A program made the position numbers and the translations under genes. Of a stretch of 51,090 bases of DNA, positions 27,137 to 35,986 are shown piece by piece. The stretch lies in the NCBI GenBank assembly GCA_902566315.1, contig CACFIL010000006.1:1-51090 (forward strand). The letters run 5' to 3'. The notes below the pieces were generated by a model. It saw nothing but the letters and a program-made list of their open reading frames with translations. It was not told the DNA's origin and ran no database searches. Each line of letters starts with the position of its first letter. The stretch's first letter is position 1. This stretch comes from an uncultured Pelagibacteraceae bacterium. GTDB lineage: Bacteria > Pseudomonadota > Alphaproteobacteria > Pelagibacterales > Pelagibacteraceae.

Positions 27137-28138
27137 TTAAAAACCTATTATTTTCTTCATTTCTTTTATTTTTTTTCCTGCCATTTCTTCAGCCTTATTT
27201 GCTCCTTCTGCAAGAACTTTATCTAAATAATTTTGATCTTTGATCAATTTTTTTATCTCGTCGGAAATTGGAAAAATTTTACTTGATAAAACTTCAGCTA
27301 ATTGACTTTTTAGATCTGAAAAATTTTTTCCCCCGAATTCTTCTAAAGTTTTATCTAATGTTTGATCTGAAATACTTGAATATATGCCAAGAAGATTTTT
27401 AGCTTCTGATCTATCTTTTAGTTTTTGGTATTCATTAGGTATTGGTAAAGAGTCGGTTTTTGCTTTTTTTATTTTATTGATAATTTCATCTTTAGTATCA
27501 GTTAAATTAATTCTACTAAGGTCTGATGGATCTGATTTACTCATTTTTTTTAAACCATCTTTTAAACTCATTATTCTTGAAAAATCTTTTTTTATTAGTG
27601 GTTCTGGAACCCTCAAAAAATCTTCACAGTCAAAATCTTTATTAAATTTTTGAGCTATGTCTCTTGTTAATTCTAAATGTTGTTTCTGGTCTTCTCCAAC
27701 AGGTACATGCGTTGTATCATAAAGTAATATATCACTAGCCATTAATATAGGATAGATATATAAACCAACAGAAGCCCTTTCCTTATCCTTTCCAGCTTTT
27801 TCTTTAAATTGTGTCATTCTATTTAGCCAACCCATTGGAGCCATACAACTCAAAATCCATGAGCCCTCTGCATGTGCATGAACTTTTGATTGGCTAAAAA
27901 TAATACTTTTACTTGGATCGATTCCGCTTGCTATAAATGTTGCGGCGGTTTCACGAATATTATTCGTTAATTGATCTTTATCTTGCTTAACAGTTATTGC
28001 ATGTAAATCTACGACACAAAAAATACAATCATTTTTACTATCATTATTTAAATCAACAAAATTTTTTATGGCACCTAGGTAATTACCTAAATGAAGATTA
28101 CCAGTAGGTTGAACACCAGAAAATATTTTTTTGAACAT
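27137..28138 (-). CDS. trpS: Tryptophanyl-tRNA synthetase
   Basis: A class I aminoacyl-tRNA synthetase that charges tRNA-Trp. The HIGH-like motif is PTGNLHLGNYLGA (near residue 10) and the KMSKS loop is KKMSKSDPSDLSRI. SQSKVHAHAEGSWILSC and GEDQKQHLELTRDIA are TrpS-specific. Its 333 residues match the bacterial enzyme. It starts 3 bases after the murJ stop, so the murJ-trpS-nfu genes are probably cotranscribed. Confidence 0.97.
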   Translation of the reverse strand: MFKKIFSGVQPTGNLHLGNYLGAIKNFVDLNNDSKNDCIFCVVDLHAITVKQDKDQLTNNIRETAATFIASGIDPSKSIIFSQSKVHAHAEGSWILSCMAPMGWLNRMTQFKEKAGKDKERASVGLYIYPILMASDILLYDTTHVPVGEDQKQHLELTRDIAQKFNKDFDCEDFLRVPEPLIKKDFSRIMSLKDGLKKMSKSDPSDLSRINLTDTKDEIINKIKKAKTDSLPIPNEYQKLKDRSEAKNLLGIYSSISDQTLDKTLEEFGGKNFSDLKSQLAEVLSSKIFPISDEIKKLIKDQNYLDKVLAEGANKAEEMAGKKIKEMKKIIGF

Positions 28139-28141
28139 TTT

Positions 28142-29671
28142 TCAATACTTTAAATTAATATCTGAAATTTTAAAGGCTTTTATAATTATTGAAACTCCAA
28201 TGTATGAAACGAAAGTTAATAAAACTATCAAAACAATTAAAATAAATTTATAATTATTTCCATAATCTAATGAGCTCTCTAAAAAATTTATTAAGAAATA
28301 AAATATAAAAATCGTAACTATATTTGAGATAATAATTTTTGACATTTGAGTAATAAAATTTTTAGTAAACTTAAAGTAGTTTTTATTAATCACGAAAACC
28401 AATAAAATAATCCCGTTAAACCAAGAAGAAATTGTAGTTGCGATTGGTATTATAATAAAACCAACATTAGAAAAAAACATCAAACTAATTACAATATTTA
28501 AGATTACAGAAATTAAAGAATACTGAAATGGTGTTTTAGTATCATTTCTTGCAAACAAAAATGTTGAAAATATTTTAATTAAAGAAAATGCAGGAAGTCC
28601 GAAAGAAAAATAAAACAAAGCTTTTGCAGAATTGCTTACACTCAACTTATCAAAAGAGCCATAACCAAATAAAGCAGAGGTCATTTGTTCCGAACCTACC
28701 ATTAAAGCTAATGATGCGGGTAAACTTAAAAATAAACTAAGCTCTAAAGCTTTATTTTGTAGTTCAATAGTTTTTATAGAGTTATTAGTTTTGATGTGTC
28801 TACTTAAGTTTGGAAGTATTACAGTGCCTATTGCAATTCCAGCTATTGCAAGATTGATCTGATAAATTCTATCAGCATAATATAAATATGAAACAGCACT
28901 TGCCTGGAAAGATGCGATAATTGTTCCCACTAAGATATTTATTTGAGTTACGCCAGATGAAAATATACTCGGTAAAAGTTTTCTAAAAAAGTTTTTAACT
29001 TTATCGTTAATTTTGAAATTAAAATTTATGTTTATAACAAAGTATTTTTTAACAAATATTAATAAGAAAATAAATTGAAGAAATCCAGCGAGAGTGACTG
29101 TAAAAGACAAGTAATAAACCAAATTATCATTTAAATTTTCAGCGTATAGCAAGCAAATTATTAACGATATATTAAGAATTATTGGCGCTGCTGCTGCAGC
29201 TGCAAATTTATTATGTGAGTTTAAAATTGCCGAAAAAAAAGATGCCAAACTAATAAAAAATAAAAACGGAAAAGTAATTCTGGTTAAATTAATCGCAATA
29301 TTTAATTTTTCTGGATCATTTATAAATCCTGGTGCGATAATTTTTATAAATACTGGCATGAAAATTTCAATTATTAAGATTGTGAAAAATAATCCTAATA
29401 ACAATAAATGGTAAATTGTATTTGCAAAGGAGTTAGCATTTTTTTCTCCTTTAATAAGTTCTGATGAATAAGAAGGAACGAAAGCTGCATTAAAGGTTCC
29501 TTCTGAAAATAATCTTCTAAAGGTATTTGGGATTCTAAATGCTACAAAGAATGCATCTGCTAAAGGCCCGGATCCTAGGTATATTGCTATAAAAAAATCT
29601 CTTACATAACCAAGAATTCTGCTTAATAAAACAAACAGACTAAAGGTGCTTGTTGACTTAATAAGATTCAT
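28142..29671 (-). CDS. murJ: MurJ, lipid II flippase
   Basis: An inner-membrane MOP-superfamily flippase moving lipid II for peptidoglycan synthesis. The conserved N-terminus (FSLFVLLSRILGYVRDFFIA), ADAFFVAFRIPNTFRRLFSEGTFN and AFVPSYS are MurJ hallmarks, including the essential Arg residues. About 14 hydrophobic segments run through the 509 residues. It is divergent from maeB with a 49-base gap. It opens the murJ-trpS-nfu unit. Confidence 0.95.
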   Translation of the reverse strand: MNLIKSTSTFSLFVLLSRILGYVRDFFIAIYLGSGPLADAFFVAFRIPNTFRRLFSEGTFNAAFVPSYSSELIKGEKNANSFANTIYHLLLLGLFFTILIIEIFMPVFIKIIAPGFINDPEKLNIAINLTRITFPFLFFISLASFFSAILNSHNKFAAAAAAPIILNISLIICLLYAENLNDNLVYYLSFTVTLAGFLQFIFLLIFVKKYFVININFNFKINDKVKNFFRKLLPSIFSSGVTQINILVGTIIASFQASAVSYLYYADRIYQINLAIAGIAIGTVILPNLSRHIKTNNSIKTIELQNKALELSLFLSLPASLALMVGSEQMTSALFGYGSFDKLSVSNSAKALFYFSFGLPAFSLIKIFSTFLFARNDTKTPFQYSLISVILNIVISLMFFSNVGFIIIPIATTISSWFNGIILLVFVINKNYFKFTKNFITQMSKIIISNIVTIFIFYFLINFLESSLDYGNNYKFILIVLIVLLTFVSYIGVSIIIKAFKISDINLKY

Positions 29672-29720
29672 AAATCATATTAGTCCTAATTTTACCTTAA
29701 TAGTATATTTAAATTAGAAA

Positions 29721-32009
29721 ATGAAAAAAAATAAAATTGAACATTATTCTGATAAAGAGGCTCTTGAATTTCATAATTCAAACAAATCTGGCAAAATTGA
29801 GATTAGTTCATCTAAACCAATGACATCAAAAAGAGACTTGGCTCTAGCCTATTCCCCTGGTGTGGCAGCACCGGTTAAAGAAATTTATAAAAATCCAGAG
29901 CGAGCGTATGATTATACAACTAAGGGAAATTTAGTTGCAGTGATAAGTAATGGATCTGCAATTTTAGGGTTAGGAAACTTAGGAGCAATTGCATCAAAGC
30001 CTGTGATGGAGGGAAAAGCAATATTGTTTAAAAGATTTGCAGACATAGATGCTATTGATCTAGAAATCGACAGCAAAGATCCTGAAGAAATAGTTAATAG
30101 TATAAAAAATTTTGCAGTCAGTTTTGGAGGTATTAATCTTGAAGATATTGCTGCCCCAGACTGTTTTATAATTGAGGAAAATTTAAAAAAAATACTTGAT
30201 ATACCAGTATTTCATGATGACCAACATGGAACAGCAATTATAACTTCGGCAGCACTCATTAATTCAATTCAAATTACAAAAAAAAAAATTTCTAAAATTA
30301 AAGTTGTCGTAAATGGGGCTGGAGCATCTGCAATGGCATGCTCAAATTTATTTTTAAAATTAGGTGTAAAAAAACAAAATTTAACAATGATTGATAGTAA
30401 AGGTGTAATTAATTTAAACAGAAAAGGGCTAAACAAGTGGAAACTAAAGTTTGCGAGAAAAACGAATAATAAAAATTTAAATGATGCACTAAAAAATGCG
30501 GATGTTTTTTTAGGGTTATCGTCTGCTGGTATTTTAAAAAAAGAAATGATTAAAAAAATGGCAAAAAATCCAATAATTTTTGCATGCGCTAATCCTGATC
30601 CAGAAATTTTACCTGAGGAAGCATATAAAATTAGGAAGGATGCAATTATTGCAACTGGTAGGTCAGATTATGCAAACCAAGTTAATAATTTAATTGGTTT
30701 TCCTTATATTTTTAGAGGTGCACTTGATGTTAGAGCAAAAACAATAAATGAAGAAATGAAACTTTCTGCTGCTTATGCGATTGCAAAGTTAGCTCGAGAG
30801 AGAGTTCCAGATGAAGTTGCTGCAGCAATGGGCGGGGATAGACCAAAATATGGTAAAGATTATATAATTCCTTCCACATTTGATCCAAGATTAATAAGTG
30901 TAATACCGGTAGCAGTAGCAAAAGCAGCAATTAAAAGTGGAGTAGCTAGAAAAAAAATTGAAAATCTTAATTTATATGCTGAGCAATTAAAGCAAAGATT
31001 AGATCCATCTGTAACCATACTTCAAGGAATAAATTCTAAAGTTAAAAAAAATCAAAAGACTGTGGTATTTGCGGATGGTGAAGATGAAAATACACTTAAA
31101 GCTGCAATTGCATTTAAAAATGGTGGTTTAGGAACGCCTATAATTATTGCAAAAGAGAATGTTGTCAAGCAAAGGCTTAAAGAAATTGGTTATAGAGATA
31201 ATTTAAATATAAAAATTATAAATTCTACTGACAAAAAGTTGCGATATAAATATGCAAAATTTCTCTTTAAGAAAATGCACAGGGATCAAGGATTGCTTGA
31301 GAGAGATTGTGACAGGATGGTTAGAAATGATAGAGTAATTTGGGCATCTTGTATGGTTGAATGTGGTGACGCAGACGCAATGGTAACAGGCAATACTAGA
31401 AGATATTCTCAATCATTAGATAAAATAAAAAAAGTTATACCTGCTAGAGAAGGTGAAATAATGTTTGGTTTAAATATGGTGGTTAGCAAAGGCAAAACAG
31501 TATTTATTGGAGATACATCCGTCAATGAATATCCTTCTTCAGAAGAATTAGCTGAAATGGCAATTTCAGCTGCAAGGGTAGTAAGACTGTTTGGCTTAGA
31601 TCCAAAAGTGGCTTTTTTATCTCATTCAACATTTGGTCAGCCAATAACAAGCAGAACTAAGCATATAAGAGATGCAGTAGAAATATTAAATAAAAGAAAG
31701 GTGGATTTTAAATTTGATGGTGACATGCAGCCTGATGTTGCTCTAAGTGATGAGTATTCTGACTTATATCCATTTTCAGACATAGTTGGAAATGCAAATG
31801 TTTTAATAATGCCTGGTCAACATAGTGCTGCTATATCATACAAAATTATGAAAACTTTAGGAGGTGCTAAAGTTATCGGACCATTATTAATTGGTCTTGC
31901 TCAACCCATAGAAATTGCACCATTGAGATCATCCACCTCTGAAATATTAAATTTAGCATCTGTAGCTGCTTACTCAGCGGGTGTAATAAAATACAAAAAA
32001 CAGTTTTAG
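29721..32009 (+). CDS. maeB: MaeB-type malic enzyme with C-terminal phosphotransacetylase domain
   Basis: It oxidatively decarboxylates malate to pyruvate, linking the TCA cycle to acetyl-CoA supply. The malic domain (residues about 15-160) has RDLALAYSPGVAAPV and the NAD-binding half has VFHDDQHGTAII and VVNGAGASAMACSNL. From about residue 430 a phosphotransacetylase-like domain follows (VVFADGEDENTLKAA, NVLIMPGQHSAAISYK), as in alphaproteobacterial MaeB, where it is thought to sense acetyl-CoA. Its 762 residues are full length. NADP preference is expected from the family, not shown. Confidence 0.95.
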   Translation: MKKNKIEHYSDKEALEFHNSNKSGKIEISSSKPMTSKRDLALAYSPGVAAPVKEIYKNPERAYDYTTKGNLVAVISNGSAILGLGNLGAIASKPVMEGKAILFKRFADIDAIDLEIDSKDPEEIVNSIKNFAVSFGGINLEDIAAPDCFIIEENLKKILDIPVFHDDQHGTAIITSAALINSIQITKKKISKIKVVVNGAGASAMACSNLFLKLGVKKQNLTMIDSKGVINLNRKGLNKWKLKFARKTNNKNLNDALKNADVFLGLSSAGILKKEMIKKMAKNPIIFACANPDPEILPEEAYKIRKDAIIATGRSDYANQVNNLIGFPYIFRGALDVRAKTINEEMKLSAAYAIAKLARERVPDEVAAAMGGDRPKYGKDYIIPSTFDPRLISVIPVAVAKAAIKSGVARKKIENLNLYAEQLKQRLDPSVTILQGINSKVKKNQKTVVFADGEDENTLKAAIAFKNGGLGTPIIIAKENVVKQRLKEIGYRDNLNIKIINSTDKKLRYKYAKFLFKKMHRDQGLLERDCDRMVRNDRVIWASCMVECGDADAMVTGNTRRYSQSLDKIKKVIPAREGEIMFGLNMVVSKGKTVFIGDTSVNEYPSSEELAEMAISAARVVRLFGLDPKVAFLSHSTFGQPITSRTKHIRDAVEILNKRKVDFKFDGDMQPDVALSDEYSDLYPFSDIVGNANVLIMPGQHSAAISYKIMKTLGGAKVIGPLLIGLAQPIEIAPLRSSTSEILNLASVAAYSAGVIKYKKQF

Positions 32010-32015
32010 AAATAA

Positions 32016-32609
32016 TTATTTTTTAATAACTCTTAAATCATCAACTAAAAAAATACTTGTAATAACGTCCTCAACATCAAGAATCATTTTAGCTTCTTTA
32101 ATAACTTCTTCTCTCTCTATTTTGTTTTGAGCAATACCATAAATATAAATAACCTTTTTGTAAGTATCAATATTATAGTTAACTGCTTTAACTTTTTTGC
32201 TTCCAATTAAAGCTGCTCTTAATTGTGTGGTTATAAGTAAATCTTTTGCTGATCTTTTGAAATTAAATTTTTCTTTAATTTGTAAGTCATTATTTACTGA
32301 TCTTGCTCCTTTAATTTCCCATGCTAGTTTCGTGATTAAGAGTTTATCTTCAACAGAATTAACTTTGCCAGTAAGAAATATTCTTCCATCAAGAACCTTT
32401 GTTTTTACTGAAATTATATATCCTTTATCTTCTGATAATAATTTTGCCCTTAAATTTTGTTGCATTATAGAATCATCAATCTGGGTACCTAGACTTCTTG
32501 GATCTAAGGCTATTGATACACCTGTTCCTAAAACTCCAGTAGAAGAATAACCAACACAACCAGTAATTATTAACAGACAAAATAAAATTAAAATTTTTCT
32601 AAATTTCAT
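32016..32609 (-). CDS. BON-domain outer-membrane lipoprotein, DolP/YraP-like
   Basis: A lipoprotein signal peptide ends in the lipobox LIITGC, so Cys18 should be lipidated. Two BON domains follow (from about residues 45 and 120; VKTKVLDGRIFLTGKV and NIDTYKKVIYIYGIA are the core strands). In gammaproteobacteria DolP stabilises the outer membrane, and its gene lies in the rsmI-lpoA-yraN-diaA-dolP cluster. The same association is seen here: the gene overlaps the rsmI stop by 11 bases and an LpoA-like gene is divergent on the other side. Confidence 0.85.
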   Translation of the reverse strand: MKFRKILILFCLLIITGCVGYSSTGVLGTGVSIALDPRSLGTQIDDSIMQQNLRAKLLSEDKGYIISVKTKVLDGRIFLTGKVNSVEDKLLITKLAWEIKGARSVNNDLQIKEKFNFKRSAKDLLITTQLRAALIGSKKVKAVNYNIDTYKKVIYIYGIAQNKIEREEVIKEAKMILDVEDVITSIFLVDDLRVIKK

Positions 32610-33450
32610 TCTTTATATTCAAGCAATAATTATAGATTAGTTTTTTAGAAATTTTTTTACCATCTGAAACTTTTTTTACAATATCTTTTATAGACATTTT
32701 TTTTATCAGTTTATTTATTTTTTTTTTATCTGATTCTTCAAGTTCTTTAAAACTTAATTTTTCTTTTTTAAATTCAGAAATAACAACAGTTATTTCTCCT
32801 TTTCTTGAAAAATTTACATTTGATAATTCTTTTACTGAGGATCTGATATATTCCTCATGAAATTTAGTTATTTCTCTGCAAATTAAAATATTTCTATCAG
32901 AAAAAAATTCCTTAATATCGTCTATTCTTTTAATAAGTTTATTTGGTGATATAAAAAAAACAATTGAACACTCAAGAAGTGATAAATTTTTAAATAATTT
33001 TTTTACTTCATTTTGTTTTTCAGATAGAAATCCACAAAAATAAAAATTATCAGAAAATCCGCTTATTGATATTGCTGAACTTACAGCTGATGCACCTGGA
33101 ATTGGAAAAATATTAATTTCATTTTTAATACACTCTTTAACTAAAATTCTACCAGGATCTGAGAGTGCAGGTGTTCCTGCATCAGAAATCAATGATACTA
33201 TTCTATTATTCTTCAGGGTCTCCATGACTTTTTCTAAATTTTTATTTTCATTAAATTTGTGGTTTGACATGAGTTTTTTGTTTATTTCAAACTTTTGAAG
33301 AATTTTTTTACTGACTCTAGTATCTTCACATAAAATTAAATCGGACTCTTGAAGGATATTAATAGCTCTAAATGAAATATCACCCATATTTCCTATAGGC
33401 GTCCCAACACAATATAGCCCAGGTTTAAATTTATTGTTATTCAAATTCAT
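32599..33450 (-). CDS. rsmI: RsmI, 16S rRNA 2'-O-ribose C1402 methyltransferase
   Basis: A tetrapyrrole-methylase-fold enzyme that 2'-O-methylates C1402 of 16S rRNA. LYCVGTPIGNMGDISFRA opens the protein, followed by CEDTRVSKKIL, SDAGTPALSDPGRIL and PGASAVSSAIS. At 283 residues it is complete. It is the first gene of a two-gene unit with the BON lipoprotein and is divergent from the LpoA-like gene with a 36-base gap. Confidence 0.95.
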   Translation of the reverse strand: MNLNNNKFKPGLYCVGTPIGNMGDISFRAINILQESDLILCEDTRVSKKILQKFEINKKLMSNHKFNENKNLEKVMETLKNNRIVSLISDAGTPALSDPGRILVKECIKNEINIFPIPGASAVSSAISISGFSDNFYFCGFLSEKQNEVKKLFKNLSLLECSIVFFISPNKLIKRIDDIKEFFSDRNILICREITKFHEEYIRSSVKELSNVNFSRKGEITVVISEFKKEKLSFKELEESDKKKINKLIKKMSIKDIVKKVSDGKKISKKLIYNYCLNIKNEI

Positions 33451-33486
33451 ATAACTTGTATAATTAATTATATTATTAAAACTTAA

Positions 33487-34638
33487 ATGAAAACTTTTAT
33501 TAAATTGTTAGTATTTTTAATATTAACTATCTTGTTTTTTAATCAATATTTATTTGCATCTGAAAAAATTAAGATTGGATTAATTGTTCCTTTAAGCGGC
33601 GATAATTCAATTATTGGTGAAAAAATAGTTAAGTCAATCAGAATGGCTATAAACAAAATAAACGATGAAAGAATTGAAATAATACCAAAAGATACAAAAT
33701 CAAACCCTATAGATGCTCTTAAAGTATCTAAAGAATTGTATGAAGATGGGGTAGAAATTATTATTGGACCAGTTTTTAATGTAAGCACTAAATATCTTGA
33801 TGATTTAAATGATGTCATTTTTATATCTTTTACAAACAAATTAATTGGAAATCCAAAAAATGTAATAAGTGCAGGTGTAAATGCAATATCTCAATTACAA
33901 ACAATTAAAAAATTTAATGAAAATAATAATTTATCTAAAAGTATTTTTTTAATTCCACGATCCCAGTTTAAGAAAGAAATAGAACTAGCAATTAATAAAA
34001 CAAAAATTAAACACAAAGAAGTATTTTATTATGACAGAGAACCGACTAAACTTACAAAACAAATTGAAGATTTAACTAAATATAAAATAAGAAAAAATAA
34101 CCTTAGAAATGAAGTTGAAAGACTAGAAGGATTATCCTTTAAAGATAAAGATAAGAAAATTCAAGAATTAAAGAAAAGGGATACACTGGGAAATATAAAT
34201 TTTGATTCAGTTGTTATAGCAGATTTTGACGAAAATTTAAAAAGCGTTGCGACATCTCTTTTATATACGGATGTGTCATCAAAAAGAGTTTTTTATATAA
34301 CATTAAATCAGTGGTTCGATGAAAGTCTTTTAAATGAAAATTCAATACATCCAATATATTTTCCATCAATAAACAAAAATAATTATGAATTATTTATGAA
34401 TGATTTTAAAAATACCTATAATTTAAATGGAGATCAACTTTCATTTTTAAGTTATGATTTAATAGGATTAGTTTATTTTTTAATCTACGAAAATGATTTT
34501 AATATTTCAAAAAAAATATTTTATAAAAAAAAAAAATTTAAAGGAAAAATCGGAATTTTTGAAATAGAAAAAAATACCATTACCCACCAGCTTAACTTTT
34601 ACAGTATTGAAGATAATAAATTTAAAAAAATTTTTTAA
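33487..34638 (+). CDS. LpoA-like penicillin-binding-protein activator (periplasmic-binding fold)
   Basis: A secreted type I periplasmic-binding-fold protein: signal peptide ending YLFAS, then KIKIGLIVPLSGDNSIIGEKI at the start of the domain. There is no lipobox Cys. Alphaproteobacterial homologues beside rsmI are called PBP activators by similarity to the C-terminal domain of LpoA, while the same fold occurs in branched-chain amino acid receptors. The rsmI/dolP neighbourhood favours the envelope role. A Lys/Glu-rich helical insertion lies near residues 190-230. The 3' end overlaps the convergent rdgB by 17 bases. Confidence 0.78.
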   Translation: MKTFIKLLVFLILTILFFNQYLFASEKIKIGLIVPLSGDNSIIGEKIVKSIRMAINKINDERIEIIPKDTKSNPIDALKVSKELYEDGVEIIIGPVFNVSTKYLDDLNDVIFISFTNKLIGNPKNVISAGVNAISQLQTIKKFNENNNLSKSIFLIPRSQFKKEIELAINKTKIKHKEVFYYDREPTKLTKQIEDLTKYKIRKNNLRNEVERLEGLSFKDKDKKIQELKKRDTLGNINFDSVVIADFDENLKSVATSLLYTDVSSKRVFYITLNQWFDESLLNENSIHPIYFPSINKNNYELFMNDFKNTYNLNGDQLSFLSYDLIGLVYFLIYENDFNISKKIFYKKKKFKGKIGIFEIEKNTITHQLNFYSIEDNKFKKIF

Positions 34639-35224
34639 TTTTTTTAAATGCATTTGAACGATGATCTATACTATATTTTTTGTATGGCTCCATTTCACCA
34701 AAGGTTAATCTTTTTCCATTAGGAATAAAAATTGGATCATATCCAAAACCGTTATTTCCTTTCTTTATATTTGATATTCGTCCCTCAATCTTACCAATTT
34801 TACTTACAAATTTGCCGTCAGGCCAAAAAATAGTAAGAACACAGATAAATCTTGCTGTAATTTTTTTTTTTTTCCAATTTTTATCTTTTTTAAAAATTTC
34901 TTTGTAAACTCTTTTAATAGCTAAATTAAAATTTCTTTTTTTTCCAGACCAATCTGCTGAATATACTCCGGGTGCTTTGTCTAAAATATCAATTTCTATG
35001 CCTGAGTCATCTGACATACAAATTTTATTAGTTTTTTTAGAAAAATATTTTGCTTTTAGAAGAGAGTTTTGTGCAAATGTGGTTCCTGTTTCTACTGGGC
35101 TTCGTATTTTAAAGTCAAAATTTGAATAAATTTTTAAACTTTTTGGTAGTAGATCTGCTATTTCCTTTAGTTTTCCATTATTATTTGAGCCAATAAATAT
35201 CTCTTTAATTTTTTTTTTAGACAT
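34622..35224 (-). CDS. rdgB: RdgB/HAM1-type XTP/dITP diphosphatase
   Basis: It removes non-canonical purine triphosphates (dITP, XTP) from the nucleotide pool. The phosphate/substrate motif GSNNNGKLKEIADLL is at the N-terminus; MSDDSGIEIDILDKAPGVYSADWSG and GNNGFGYDPIFIPNG are the family cores, and the DHRSNAFKK end is intact. It is 200 residues. It is divergent from grpE with only 35 bases between starts. Together with dut and the Nth glycosylase it belongs to DNA-precursor and base-damage control. Confidence 0.95.
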   Translation of the reverse strand: MSKKKIKEIFIGSNNNGKLKEIADLLPKSLKIYSNFDFKIRSPVETGTTFAQNSLLKAKYFSKKTNKICMSDDSGIEIDILDKAPGVYSADWSGKKRNFNLAIKRVYKEIFKKDKNWKKKKITARFICVLTIFWPDGKFVSKIGKIEGRISNIKKGNNGFGYDPIFIPNGKRLTFGEMEPYKKYSIDHRSNAFKKIKKFF

Positions 35225-35259
35225 CTAGAAATTATACTTTTTCTTACCATATAAACAAT

Positions 35260-35910
35260 ATGGACAAGGAAGAATTAAAAAAAAACATAGACGAAAGCAC
35301 AACTGAGGATGATAGTTTAAATACTCAGTCAATTGAAAATGATGACATAGATCAAAAAAATGAAGATAAAAATTTAGAGTCCGAAGAAAAAAAGGAAGAA
35401 AAACTTACCCCAGAAGAAGAGCTAGAAGCACTCAAAGATAAATTAGCAAGAACATTCGCTGAGATGGAAAATCAGAGAAGAAGGTTTGAAAAGGAAAAAG
35501 AAGATGCCTATGAATATGGTGGCTATTCTTTTGCAAAAGAGGCACTCAATTTGTTAGACAATCTTGAGAGATCCAAAGCTGTATTGGAAAGTGACGAAAA
35601 ATTAAAGGATACAGATGCACTTAAAAAAATCATAGAGCATTTAGATATTATAAATAGTGATATGCTTTCAATATTCAAGAAAAATAATATTGAACCTGTT
35701 AAATCAATTAATGAAAAACTTGACCCAAATCTCCATCAAGCGATGATGGAAATTGAGGATGACGCAAAAGAACCTGGAACTATCGTTCAGGAAATACAAA
35801 AAGGATTTATGATGAAAGACAGATTATTGAGACCTTCTTTAGTAGGTGTTTCAAAGAAAAAAGAAAAAGAGGAAGAAAAAGATGACCCCAAAAATGAAAA
35901 AAACCAATAA
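35260..35910 (+). CDS. grpE: GrpE, nucleotide exchange factor of DnaK
   Basis: GrpE releases ADP from DnaK. A highly acidic low-complexity N-terminus (about 50 residues) leads into the long coiled-coil helix (LARTFAEMENQRRRFEKEKED) and the C-terminal beta-wing with LDPNLHQAMMEIED and GFMMKDRLLRPSLVGVS. The length is 216 residues. It heads a grpE-dnaK-dnaJ run. The 35-base upstream region has no CIRCE repeat and I see no hrcA, so control by a heat-shock sigma factor or from upstream is more likely than HrcA repression. Confidence 0.95.
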   Translation: MDKEELKKNIDESTTEDDSLNTQSIENDDIDQKNEDKNLESEEKKEEKLTPEEELEALKDKLARTFAEMENQRRRFEKEKEDAYEYGGYSFAKEALNLLDNLERSKAVLESDEKLKDTDALKKIIEHLDIINSDMLSIFKKNNIEPVKSINEKLDPNLHQAMMEIEDDAKEPGTIVQEIQKGFMMKDRLLRPSLVGVSKKKEKEEEKDDPKNEKNQ

Positions 35911-35917
35911 AATCAAC

Positions 35918-35933
35918 CAAAATTTAAATTTTG
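35918..35933. repeat. Perfect 16-bp AT palindrome in the grpE-dnaK gap
   Basis: CAAAATTTAAATTTTG is a perfect 16-base palindrome 54 bases upstream of the dnaK ATG and 8 bases after the grpE stop. It could form only a weak hairpin with no loop bases; as DNA it could serve as an operator. AT-rich background raises the chance of coincidence. Confidence 0.3.
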
Positions 35934-35940
35934 TAAACGG

Positions 35941-35978
35941 TTGTAGTCTATCAATTAACACTTATATGACGTTAAGGA
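35941..35978 (+). promoter_or_regulatory. Possible dnaK promoter and ribosome-binding site
   Basis: TTGTAG (35941-35946) and TATATG (35963-35968) are 16 bases apart, and a good Shine-Dalgarno AAGGA (35974-35978) stands 8 bases before the dnaK ATG. An internal promoter would let dnaK-dnaJ be expressed apart from grpE. No heat-shock-sigma consensus is obvious. Confidence 0.3.
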
Positions 35979-35986
35979 ATTAAATT

